Source: CALFML01 sp044222245 (GTDB lineage: Bacteria > Myxococcota_A > Polyangia > Palsa-1104 > JAEUJZ01). Taken from it: DNA of 64,000 bases. The stretch spans positions 23,158-87,157 of the forward strand of contig JBGANQ010000032.1 in assembly GCA_044222245.1 (NCBI GenBank), given 5' to 3'. Shown piece by piece: positions 50,679 through 58,529 of this stretch. Both the position numbers and the translations under genes were made by a program. A model generated the notes under the pieces. It was given only the letters and a program-made list of their open reading frames with translations. It made no database searches and was not told the origin of the DNA. The number at the start of each line of letters is the position of its first letter. Position 1 is the stretch's first letter.

Positions 50679-51359
50679 ATGGAGTTCCGCGTCGCAGTCG
50701 ATGTCGTCATCTTCACCATCAGCGCCCAGGCCAAGGTGGCCTCGGCGCTCGAGGTCCTGCTGGTCAAGCGGGGCATCGCCCCATTTCGCGGCCGCTGGGC
50801 CATCCCCGGCGGCTTCGTCCTGCCCAAGGAGTCGCTGGAACAGGCGGCGCTGCGCGAGCTGCAGGAAGAGACGGGGGTGCGCGACGTCTACCTGGAGCAG
50901 CTGTACACCTTCGGCGACCCGGGGCGGGACCCGCGCGGGCGGGTGGTCACGGTCGCCTACTTCGCCCTCATCGCCGCCGATCAGCGGCCGCTCGCCGCCG
51001 GCAGCGACGCCGCAGAGGCGCAGTTCTGGCCGATGTCCGAGCTGCCGGCGCTGGCCTTCGATCACGAGCAGATCCTGGCCTACGCGCTAGAGCGGCTGCG
51101 CAACAAGCTCGAATACACGACGGTCGGCTTTCAGCTGCTGCCGGCGACCTTCACCCTCTCCGAGCTGCAGCGGGTGTATGAGGCGATCCTCGGCCGCGCG
51201 CTCGACAAGCGCAACTTCCGCCGCAAGCTCGGGCTGCTCTCGATCCTGACGCCGCTCAATGAGTACCGGGCGAGCGGCCGGCGGCCGGCGCAGCTGTTCC
51301 GGTTTTCGCAGCGGCAGTTCGACAAGCTCAAGGACAAGGGAATCCTGTTTCCTTTTTAG
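50679..51359 (+). CDS. NrtR-type Nudix transcriptional regulator
   Basis: A 226-residue protein with an N-terminal Nudix domain and a C-terminal winged helix. The Nudix box is intact (G45xxxxxE...REL-QEETGV, about 45-67). The C-terminal half (FTLSELQRVYEAILGRALDKRNFRRKLG) is the DNA-binding part typical of NrtR. Members of this family repress NAD-metabolism genes, and ADP-ribose is known to release at least one of them from DNA. The ATG at 50679 is 8 bases after a TATGCT element. It is the presumptive binder of the palindromes. Confidence 0.88.
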   Translation: MEFRVAVDVVIFTISAQAKVASALEVLLVKRGIAPFRGRWAIPGGFVLPKESLEQAALRELQEETGVRDVYLEQLYTFGDPGRDPRGRVVTVAYFALIAADQRPLAAGSDAAEAQFWPMSELPALAFDHEQILAYALERLRNKLEYTTVGFQLLPATFTLSELQRVYEAILGRALDKRNFRRKLGLLSILTPLNEYRASGRRPAQLFRFSQRQFDKLKDKGILFPF

Positions 51360-51390
51360 GTCGGCAACCTTCAGCGACTTTTAGCGACCT

Positions 51391-52986
51391 TCAACGATCG
51401 GTCCGGCGGAAAAAGGGAACGCCGGCCACCGCCAGTCCGCCGAGCTGGCTGATGAGCTCCTCGACCTGGGCCCAGGCCGGGGCGTGCTGCGCTTCCGCCG
51501 GCACGTTGGCCAGGAACGCTTCCAGGGCGCCGCGCAGGGCGCGCTCCGGACCGCTGAGCACCCCGTCGAAGCGGTGATCGAGCAGGTGCGCCGTGGTGCT
51601 GCTGGCCTGCGCCAGCAGGTAGTCGAGGAAGATGTCGAGCCGGCGCGCCGCCTCGCGCGGTGCGGCGGGCAGCCCTTCGGGGGCGTCGTCCATCGCCACC
51701 CAGTCCAGGTCGCGGCGCCACAGCTCCTCCAGCAGCGGGTTGCGGAACAGCGACAGCGCCACCCCGAAGGACTGCGGCGCCGCGGCCGCCGCCTGCGGGA
51801 CGCGCAGCGCCCGCCGCACCGTGTCGGCGATGCGCAGGAAGTTGGCGTCGTTCATCGAGAAGCCGACAAAGATCATCTTCTTGGTCAGAAGCTGCGCTTG
51901 CACGATGCCGGCCAGCGCCGCGCGCTGCTCGTCGTAGCGCATGTAGTCGCGGCGGGTGAGCACGATGTCGCGCGGGTGATCGACGCTGCCGTGCATCTTG
52001 AGCAGCCAGCCGCTGGCGCCCTGCAGCGGCGCGTGCGGCAGCACGGCCAGGGTCCGGCGGCCGGTGCTGGTAAAGGCCATCTCGAAGAGCTGGTCGTAGT
52101 TGGTGGTGACGATCTCGGTGAGCGGCAGGCTGGCCAGCAGCGCGTGGCCGAGCGCGTAGTGGTGGCGCTGCATCGCCGCGGCGATCTTCTCGCGCAGGAT
52201 GTCCTCGCCGCCGCAGCGCTGCTCCAGGATGTGCGACTGATCCAGGTAGTCGAGCCGACGCAGCGCCGCAAGCTCGGCGTCGCCGATGCCCAGCCCGCGC
52301 GCCAGGAGCTCGAGCAGCTCGCCCCACAGCGGCAGGCTGGCCCCGCTGCTCACCCCGGCGCCCAGGAAGAGCACCAGCTCGTGGCGCGCCGCCAGCCCGG
52401 CCAGGCGATCGGCGTGGCTGCGCAGCGGCGCGGGCAGCTCGGGCCAGGAGTCGGGTCGCGCTCGCCGGTAGGCCTGGGCGGCGGCGAAGGTGTGCTCGTC
52501 GTAGGCGACCAGCGCCACGTCCAGCTGGTGGCGGTGGGCGCGCTCGTTCAGCGCCGGGATGAGCAGCCGCACCACGTCGCCGGCCAGCGCCTCGGCGCCG
52601 CCAAACCCGGTGCCCACCACCGGCAGCGCCAGCAGCGGCCGCGATCGCGGTCCACCGCTCGCCCCGCGCGCCGACAGCTCGCGGGCCGCCGCGTCGATGA
52701 ACTGCAGCGCGCCGGCAATGAACCAGTCCAGGCCGCGCAACCGGTCGGCGCCGACGTTGGTAAGCCACGGCTGCGGGTGGCCGGCCGGCCAGCCGGCGAG
52801 CTTCAGGGTGCGCCGCCCGTCAGGGTGCCAGTCGCCGGGCAGCCCGCGGGGCGGCAGCGCCGCGGCGGCCCCCGGGGGCCACTCCAGCCACTGCCGATTG
52901 GGGCGGGCGCGCACGTCGCAGGGCAGCAGCCAGGCGTCGCAGCACAGTTTGCGGATGTCGCTGTGAACGATGAAGACGTGTCCCAT
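51391..52986 (-). CDS. Macro domain + SIR2-type NADase-like protein
   Basis: A 531-residue protein. The N-terminus resembles a macro (ADP-ribose-binding) domain: FIVHSDIRKLCCDAWLLPCD and the PVVGTGFGG loop at about 122-130. From about 200 a SIR2 domain: GAGVSSG at 209-215, TTNYD at 294-298, KMHGSVDH with His332, and GFSMND at 375-380. SIR2 proteins of this bacterial type are usually NAD+-cleaving effectors in phage defence. It converges on the NrtR gene with 31 bases between. The C-terminal part (about 400-531) is unassigned. Confidence 0.82.
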   Translation of the reverse strand: MGHVFIVHSDIRKLCCDAWLLPCDVRARPNRQWLEWPPGAAAALPPRGLPGDWHPDGRRTLKLAGWPAGHPQPWLTNVGADRLRGLDWFIAGALQFIDAAARELSARGASGGPRSRPLLALPVVGTGFGGAEALAGDVVRLLIPALNERAHRHQLDVALVAYDEHTFAAAQAYRRARPDSWPELPAPLRSHADRLAGLAARHELVLFLGAGVSSGASLPLWGELLELLARGLGIGDAELAALRRLDYLDQSHILEQRCGGEDILREKIAAAMQRHHYALGHALLASLPLTEIVTTNYDQLFEMAFTSTGRRTLAVLPHAPLQGASGWLLKMHGSVDHPRDIVLTRRDYMRYDEQRAALAGIVQAQLLTKKMIFVGFSMNDANFLRIADTVRRALRVPQAAAAAPQSFGVALSLFRNPLLEELWRRDLDWVAMDDAPEGLPAAPREAARRLDIFLDYLLAQASSTTAHLLDHRFDGVLSGPERALRGALEAFLANVPAEAQHAPAWAQVEELISQLGGLAVAGVPFFRRTDR

Positions 52987-53083
52987 GGTGGCTGCTCCAA
53001 CCAAAAGCCGCAGCCTGATCAGGATAGGCGTTCTCGGCCAAATCGTCGCCTGCTGCGCAGCCCAGCGACTGCGGCCCGGGTTT

Positions 53084-53103
53084 GGGGACCGCCTGGGGAC
53101 CAC
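53084..53103. repeat. Shared end motif, copy near the middle core
   Basis: GGGGACCGCCTGGGGACCAC, same orientation and 18 of 20 identical to 46150-46169. It lies about 50 bases inside the right end of element A. Confidence 0.6.
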
Positions 53104-53154
53104 GCCCTCCGGGGTGCGGGCGCGCTGGCGACGGCGTCAGGCGCTGAGCTGGCA

Positions 53155-53169
53155 GTAGAAGTCGTACTC
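53155..53169. repeat. Middle attachment core
   Basis: Third copy of GTAGAAGTCGTACTC. It shares TCGC on its right with attL and an A (and CTGG three or four bases further left) on its left with attR. It is the junction between two integrated elements and shows the shared attP flanks CTGGNA and TCGC. Confidence 0.85.
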
Positions 53170-53352
53170 TCGCGCTGCCCCCCTGCGTCGTCGCTGCAGC
53201 CGGCGATGGCGGGGCCTTGTCATCCCAGGGTCATCCGGCGCCGGCCGCCGGGGCCTTGCCGCTCGTCAACGACAGCCGCACCGGCAGCTCGGGAGCACCG
53301 CGGCGCCGGGCAATCGCTTGCGGCACCTGTACCCAGTCTGCCGTATCTCGTT

Positions 53353-56025
53353 CTACTCTGCCTCTGGCCCCTGCTGCGGCCAGGCCCACTTGCTGAGCTC
53401 CACCGCGAGCACGCTGCCGGCGGCCGCCGCCAGCACTCCCAGCCAGTCGCCAACAGTAAAGGGAGTCATCGCCAGCAGCTGTCGCAGCGCCGGCAGGTAC
53501 AGGGCCAGGAACTGCAAGACCAGCGCCGTCCCGACGCACACTAGCAGCGTTGGGTTGCGCCCGGCCGCCCAGCCGCGGAACGGCCGCGGCGAGCGATCAC
53601 TGAAGGCGTGCAGCAGCAGCGAGGTCGCCAGAGTCGCAAAGGCCAGCGAGCGCCCGTGCGCCTCCCCCTCATGGTGCAGGCCCCAGGCGCCGATGGCCAC
53701 CGCGGCGATGCCGATGATGATGCCGTGCCAGAGGATCGCCGCCAGGCGCGCCGGCGACAGCAGCGCCGCCTCGCGCCGCAGCGGCGCCCGCTTCAGGATG
53801 TCGGGGCTCGCCGGCTCCAGGGTCAGCCCGAGCGCCGGGAAGGTGTGCATGAGCAGGTTGAGATACAGGATCTGCAGCGGCAGCAGGATCGGCGGATTGC
53901 CCACCGCCATGGTGATGAACGCCGCCAGCACCGTCGCCAGCGAGCAGGACAACAGGTAGTCCAGGGCCTTCTGGATGTTGCGGAAGACGGCGCGGCCCTC
54001 GGCAACGCCGGTCAGCAGGGTGGGCAGGCTCTCATCGACCAGGACGATCGCCGCGGCGGCCTTGGCGACCTCGGTGCCGCGCCCCATGGCGATGCCCGCG
54101 TCGGCGGCGCGCAGGGCGGGGGCGTCGTTGACGCCATCGCCGGTCATGCCGACCTGCTGGCCGCGCCGCTGCAGCGCCTGCACCAGCTGGAACTTCCCCT
54201 CGGGAGTGGCGCGCGCATAGACGTCCGCGTCCGCGGTCAGGTCGCCGCTTCCGGTAAGGACCGTCGGCGCCCGCCCGTCTGCCAGATCGAGCTCGCGGGC
54301 GATCGCCACCGCGGTGGCCGGCTGGTCGCCGGTGATCATGATGGTGCGGATGCCGGCGCGGTGGGCCACCGCCAGCGCGTCCTTGACGCCCGCGCGCGGC
54401 GGGTCGGCCATCCCGACCAGGCCCAGCCACTCCCAGCCCTGCTCGCGGTCGGCGGCGTCTTCCTGGCCGACCTCGGGGATCGGCGCCGCGCCGATGGCGA
54501 CGCCGAAGACGCGCAGCGCGCGGTCCGCCAGGCGATGGTTGCGCAGCAGCCACTGCGCTCGCAGCTCGTCATCGAGCTCCTGACGGCCGGCGGCAGTGCG
54601 CACGGTCGTGCAGCGGGCCAGGACCTGCTCGGGGGCGCCTTTTATGTACAGCCGCTGCTCCTGCTGCGCCCGCGTCACCACGATCATGAACGGATGGTCG
54701 CGCCCGGCGGGCACCGTGCGCACGACCGGCTCCAGAAGGAGCTGACGCGGATCGGGGAGCCCGGCCTTGGCAGCGGCGCACAGCAGCGCCCCCTCGCTCG
54801 GGTCGCCGTGGATGTGCCACCGTCCGTCTTCCTGCTCCAGAGTCGCTTGATTGCAGAACTGGCAGCTGCGCAGCAGCAAAAGGAGTCCGGGCTGGGAAGC
54901 GGTCTCGATACGCTGGCCCGCCTGGTGAAACTCGCCGGTGGGAGTGAAGCCCTCTCCGGTGACCGTCAGCTCAAGGTCGGCAAGCTCTACCACCCGCACC
55001 GTCATTGCGTTTTCGGTCAGGGTGCCGGTCTTGTCCAGGCACAAGGTGGTGATGCCGCCGAGCGCCTCCAGCACCCCGAGGTGACGGACCCGCAGCTTCT
55101 GCCGCGCCAGCCGCCGCGCCGCCGCCGCCAGCGCCAGGGTGGCCACCGACGGCAGCCCCTCGGGGATGGCGGCGACCGCCAGCACGATCGCAGTACGGAC
55201 CAGCGGCCAGAACGGCTGCCCCTGCCACAGACCAAGGGCCAGGAGGAGCACGCCCACCGCCGCGACCATCCAGATGATGTAGCGCCCGAGCGTCTCCAGC
55301 CGCAGGTTCAGCGGCACCGGCGGCGGGTGGGTGGCGCTGAGCAGCTTGCCGATGCGCCCGAGCTCGGTCTGGGTCCCGGTGGCGGTAACGATCGCCGCGC
55401 AGCTCCCGGTGCGCACCAGCGAGCCGGCAAAGACCTCGTTGGCGCGCTGCGCCAGCGCCGGCGCCGCCACCATCAGCACGTCTGCCGACTTCTCCGTCGC
55501 CAGCGACTCGCCGGTGAGCAGCGACTCATCTACCGCGCAGACGCCGCTGAAAAGGCGCGCGTCGGCGGGGACGCGGTCGCCGGCCTCTAGCAGCACGACG
55601 TCGCCGGGCACGAGCTCGCTCGCCAGGAGCTGGTCTTCGTGGCCATCGCGGCGGACCCGGGCGCGCGGTGAGCTGAGCGACCGCAGCGAAGCGATGTCCC
55701 GCTCGGCCCGGTAGTCCATGAGCAGCCCGACCGCGACGTTGAGGATCAAGGCGACGACAATTGCCACCGCGTCGCCGCGCTCGCCCAGGACCAGCGACAG
55801 CACCACCGCGCCGAGCAGCACGAGCACGATGAAGTTCTTGACCTGCCGCCCGAGCAGCACCCATAGCGAAGGCGGCGGCGTCTCGGGCAGGGTATTTTCG
55901 CCGTAGCGAGCGCGTCGCTCCTGCACCTGCGCCGCGGTCAGGCCGTGCTCCAGGGCAACGCCCAGCTGCGCCGCGGTCTGCGCGGACGAGAGCTGATGCC
56001 AGATTGGCGTGGTTTCTACCCGCAA
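53353..56025 (-). CDS. P-type (P2-like) cation-transporting ATPase
   Basis: About 890 residues. The actuator TGES is at 171-174, PEGLP (ion-site helix 4) at 288-292, the phosphorylation motif DKTGTLTEN with Asp331 and the hinge TGDGVNDAPAL. About ten helices. In helix 6 the expected NxxTD-type ion ligand reads NLLMHTFPALG, so the Asp is missing. I use TTG at 56025 because AAGGA lies 9 bases upstream; an in-frame TTG at 56055 is less likely. It would pump a cation (Ca2+ or another) outward. Confidence 0.93.
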   Translation of the reverse strand: MRVETTPIWHQLSSAQTAAQLGVALEHGLTAAQVQERRARYGENTLPETPPPSLWVLLGRQVKNFIVLVLLGAVVLSLVLGERGDAVAIVVALILNVAVGLLMDYRAERDIASLRSLSSPRARVRRDGHEDQLLASELVPGDVVLLEAGDRVPADARLFSGVCAVDESLLTGESLATEKSADVLMVAAPALAQRANEVFAGSLVRTGSCAAIVTATGTQTELGRIGKLLSATHPPPVPLNLRLETLGRYIIWMVAAVGVLLLALGLWQGQPFWPLVRTAIVLAVAAIPEGLPSVATLALAAAARRLARQKLRVRHLGVLEALGGITTLCLDKTGTLTENAMTVRVVELADLELTVTGEGFTPTGEFHQAGQRIETASQPGLLLLLRSCQFCNQATLEQEDGRWHIHGDPSEGALLCAAAKAGLPDPRQLLLEPVVRTVPAGRDHPFMIVVTRAQQEQRLYIKGAPEQVLARCTTVRTAAGRQELDDELRAQWLLRNHRLADRALRVFGVAIGAAPIPEVGQEDAADREQGWEWLGLVGMADPPRAGVKDALAVAHRAGIRTIMITGDQPATAVAIARELDLADGRAPTVLTGSGDLTADADVYARATPEGKFQLVQALQRRGQQVGMTGDGVNDAPALRAADAGIAMGRGTEVAKAAAAIVLVDESLPTLLTGVAEGRAVFRNIQKALDYLLSCSLATVLAAFITMAVGNPPILLPLQILYLNLLMHTFPALGLTLEPASPDILKRAPLRREAALLSPARLAAILWHGIIIGIAAVAIGAWGLHHEGEAHGRSLAFATLATSLLLHAFSDRSPRPFRGWAAGRNPTLLVCVGTALVLQFLALYLPALRQLLAMTPFTVGDWLGVLAAAAGSVLAVELSKWAWPQQGPEAE

Positions 56026-56092
56026 AGCTTGCCGTCCTTTGGTTTCGGCCCGCAAATCCTGCGCAGCGGTCCGCTGCCGGCCGGGTCATGCG

Positions 56093-57100
56093 TCAGTCGA
56101 GAGCGACTCCAGAGCTCGCCGGCACGAGCACCGCTGCCCCTTCAATCCGTCCCTGGCGGAGATCCGCCAGCGCCTCGTTGGCGCGCGCCAGCGGATAGGC
56201 GACCGGGCGCGTCCTGACCGGCACCTGCGGCGCCAGGGCGAGAAACTCGGTGGCGTCCTGGCGCGTCAGGTTGGCGACCGAGCGGATCACCCGCTCGGAC
56301 CACAGCTCGGCGTAGGGAAAGCTTGGAATGTCGCTCATGTGGATTCCCGCGCAGACGACCGTTCCGCCCTTGACCAGGGTGCGCAGCGCCGCCGGCACCA
56401 GCGCGCCGACCGGCGCGAAGATAAGCGCCGCATCGAGCGGCTCGGGGGGAGCGGCCAGGGAGTCGCCGGCCCAGGTGGCGCCAAGCTCACGCGCAAAGCG
56501 GGCGGCGGCGGCGTCTCCGGGACGGGTAAAGGCATACACCTGCTGTCCGCGGTAGCGCGCCACCTGGGCAATGATATGCGCCGCCGCGCCGAAGCCGTAA
56601 AGCCCGAGCCGCGCCGCCGCACCGGCCAGCCGCAGCGCCCGATAGCCGATGAGTCCAGCGCACAAGAGCGGCGCCGCCTCCACATCCGTATAGCCGCCGG
56701 GAATCGGGAAGCAGAAGCGCTCGTCGGCCACCGCCAGCTCGGCAAAGCCGCCGTCGAGCTGGTAGCCGGTAAAGCGCGCCCGGTCGCACAGGTTCTCGCG
56801 TGCCGACTGGCAGTAGCTGCACTCGCCGCAGGTCCAGCCGAGCCACGGAACCCCGACCCGCTCGCCCACCGCGAAGCGCTGGGCCCGCGCCCCTTTTGCG
56901 ATCACCCGGCCGACAATTTCATGGCCCGGCACCAGGCGCGGCTTGGGCTCGGTCAGCTCGCCATCGACGATGTGCAGGTCGGTCCGACAGACCGCGCAGG
57001 CAGTGACGCGCAGCAGCACCTGCTCGGGGCCGGGCGCGGGAGGCGGCAGCTCGGCAGGGGCCAGCGGCTTCCCAGCTCCGGTAAACACCATGGCTTCCAT
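56093..57100 (-). CDS. Zinc-dependent alcohol dehydrogenase (AdhP-like)
   Basis: A 335-residue medium-chain dehydrogenase. Catalytic zinc ligands are Cys38 region (CAVCRTDLH), GHE (His-Glu) and the Cys at about 150 (LLCAGLIGYRAL); the four structural-zinc Cys are in WTCGECSYCQSARENLC. The cofactor site reads GLYGFGAAAH, a less usual form of GxGxxG. It precedes the ATPase in the same operon and is cargo of element B. Substrate probably a small aldehyde or alcohol. Confidence 0.9.
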   Translation of the reverse strand: MEAMVFTGAGKPLAPAELPPPAPGPEQVLLRVTACAVCRTDLHIVDGELTEPKPRLVPGHEIVGRVIAKGARAQRFAVGERVGVPWLGWTCGECSYCQSARENLCDRARFTGYQLDGGFAELAVADERFCFPIPGGYTDVEAAPLLCAGLIGYRALRLAGAAARLGLYGFGAAAHIIAQVARYRGQQVYAFTRPGDAAAARFARELGATWAGDSLAAPPEPLDAALIFAPVGALVPAALRTLVKGGTVVCAGIHMSDIPSFPYAELWSERVIRSVANLTRQDATEFLALAPQVPVRTRPVAYPLARANEALADLRQGRIEGAAVLVPASSGVALD

Positions 57101-57264
57101 TTGCTCATAAACCTTTGCCAGCGGGCCCGGCTGGCTCCCTTGCTGCAGTGGGAGTTCGCCGCCAGGTAAGAGGTCCTACTCCATACCGGGTCATGTGCAA
57201 TTAATACGCCAAGAACTCACGACCACCGGCGGTGCGCGGCACCAGCCGACACCCTGTCCTGACG

Positions 57265-57292
57265 CTTATAACACCGCGGCGGCGCGCGTCAA
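57265..57292 (-). promoter_or_regulatory. Promoter of the dehydrogenase-ATPase operon
   Basis: On the minus strand TTGACG (57287-57292) and TATAAG (57265-57270) are 16 bases apart. The -35 box overlaps the stop codon of the recombinase gene. It gives a leader of about 160 bases before the ATG at 57100. Confidence 0.6.
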
Positions 57293-58389
57293 AACTTGAC
57301 CCGATTCAGCTCGGTCCCCAAAAAGTCCGGCGTCAGGTGAGCGTAGACCAGGGTGTGTTTCAGGTCGCTGTGGCCGAGAATCTGCTGCAGCACGGCGAGG
57401 CTGCCGCCCTGCATGAGGTAATGGCTGGCGAAGGTGTGGCGGAGGGCATGAAACGGACGGATGAGCGGCCGGCAGCCCGCCGCGGCCAGCAGCCTGGGCA
57501 GACCGGCCATGTACGTCGCGCTGCGCGGCATCTCCCACGCGCCGGCGCGCGAGCGGCGCGGGAACAGCACGGCCTGGCGGGTCGGCGGGCACTCCTTCTG
57601 CCACTGGCGCAGGATCGGGACGACCTCGGCGGGCAGGCGCAGCTGGCGCGGGCGGCCCGACTTGGGAGTGGAGGCGAAGCTGCGCGCGATGGTGAGTCGG
57701 CCGCTGTCGAGCTCCACGTCCGCCCAGCGCAGGCCAAAGAGCTCGCCCTTGCGCAGGCCGGTGCGCACCGCGAGGTGGACCAGGGCGCGCAGCCCCCGCG
57801 CCGCGGTCACGCCCGGGACGGCCAGGCGGTCGGCGGTGGCCAGTAGACTCCGCACCTCGTCCGCGCTCAGGAAGGACACCGCGACCGGGCGCCGCGGCAG
57901 CTCGATGCGCGCAAACGGATTCGTGGTCACAAGGCCCTGGCGCAGCGCCCAGGCAAACACGGTCTTGCAGTAGGTGAGGCTCAGCCCCACGGTGCCAGGA
58001 GCCCACTTCCTCAGCAGGGCGGCGCGCAGCCGGGCCAGCTCGGCGCCCCCAAGCGCGTCGCTGCCCAGCGACCCGACGACCGGCACCACGCGGCGCAGCG
58101 CCACCCCGGCCCGCCGGCGGTAGCTGCCCAGGTCCTTGAGGCCGGGCCGGCTGTACTCGCGCAGGAAGCGCTCGATCAGCGCCGCCACGGTGGGGCTGGG
58201 CGGCGCGGCGACCGGAATGCCCAGGAGGCCGCGCGCCACCCGGCCCTCCACCTCCAAAAGATAGCGGCGGGCCAGCTCGCGCGTCGGCTGGTGGCTCGCC
58301 CGCATCTTGCGCCGCCCATCGGTGTCTTTGTAGCGGACGTAGTAGCCGATGAAGCGGCCCTTTCGCACAAGACGGATGATGTCGCCCAT
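57289..58389 (-). CDS. Tyrosine recombinase (integrase) of element B
   Basis: A 366-residue integrase, homologous over its entire length to the element A enzyme (for example ASHQPTRELARR, TGLRKGELFGLRW, FHALRHTFASHY, ILGHSDLKHTLVYAH). All catalytic residues (Arg, Lys, His-x-x-Arg, His, Tyr) are present. The ATG lies about 165 bases inside the right core. The frame is open far upstream through the GH44 5' part, but that is not part of this protein. Confidence 0.94.
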   Translation of the reverse strand: MGDIIRLVRKGRFIGYYVRYKDTDGRRKMRASHQPTRELARRYLLEVEGRVARGLLGIPVAAPPSPTVAALIERFLREYSRPGLKDLGSYRRRAGVALRRVVPVVGSLGSDALGGAELARLRAALLRKWAPGTVGLSLTYCKTVFAWALRQGLVTTNPFARIELPRRPVAVSFLSADEVRSLLATADRLAVPGVTAARGLRALVHLAVRTGLRKGELFGLRWADVELDSGRLTIARSFASTPKSGRPRQLRLPAEVVPILRQWQKECPPTRQAVLFPRRSRAGAWEMPRSATYMAGLPRLLAAAGCRPLIRPFHALRHTFASHYLMQGGSLAVLQQILGHSDLKHTLVYAHLTPDFLGTELNRVKF

Positions 58390-58529
58390 CGCAAAGAGCC
58401 CCCCGCGGACGATCCTACCATGGCGCGGCATCCGCGGGTCATCCAGCCCGCCGGCGCGCGCGCTCGACGGTGCCGCGCGGGCCGCCGCGCTGCTTGTGGC
58501 ACGCCGGGCGCGCAGCTGCCTGATAAGAC

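Larger units (their letters stand above)
46030..53169. mobile_element. Integrative element A (about 7.1 kb)
   Basis: Bounded by the 15-bp repeat at 46030-46044 and 53155-53169. Carries the tyrosine recombinase at 46202-47311, a GNAT gene, the oxygenase-SPFH-NAD kinase-NrtR operon and the convergent macro-SIR2 gene. The left and middle repeats are identical over 19 bases (core plus TCGC), which marks the element's own end sequence. The site is a coding sequence, not a tRNA gene. Confidence 0.82.
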
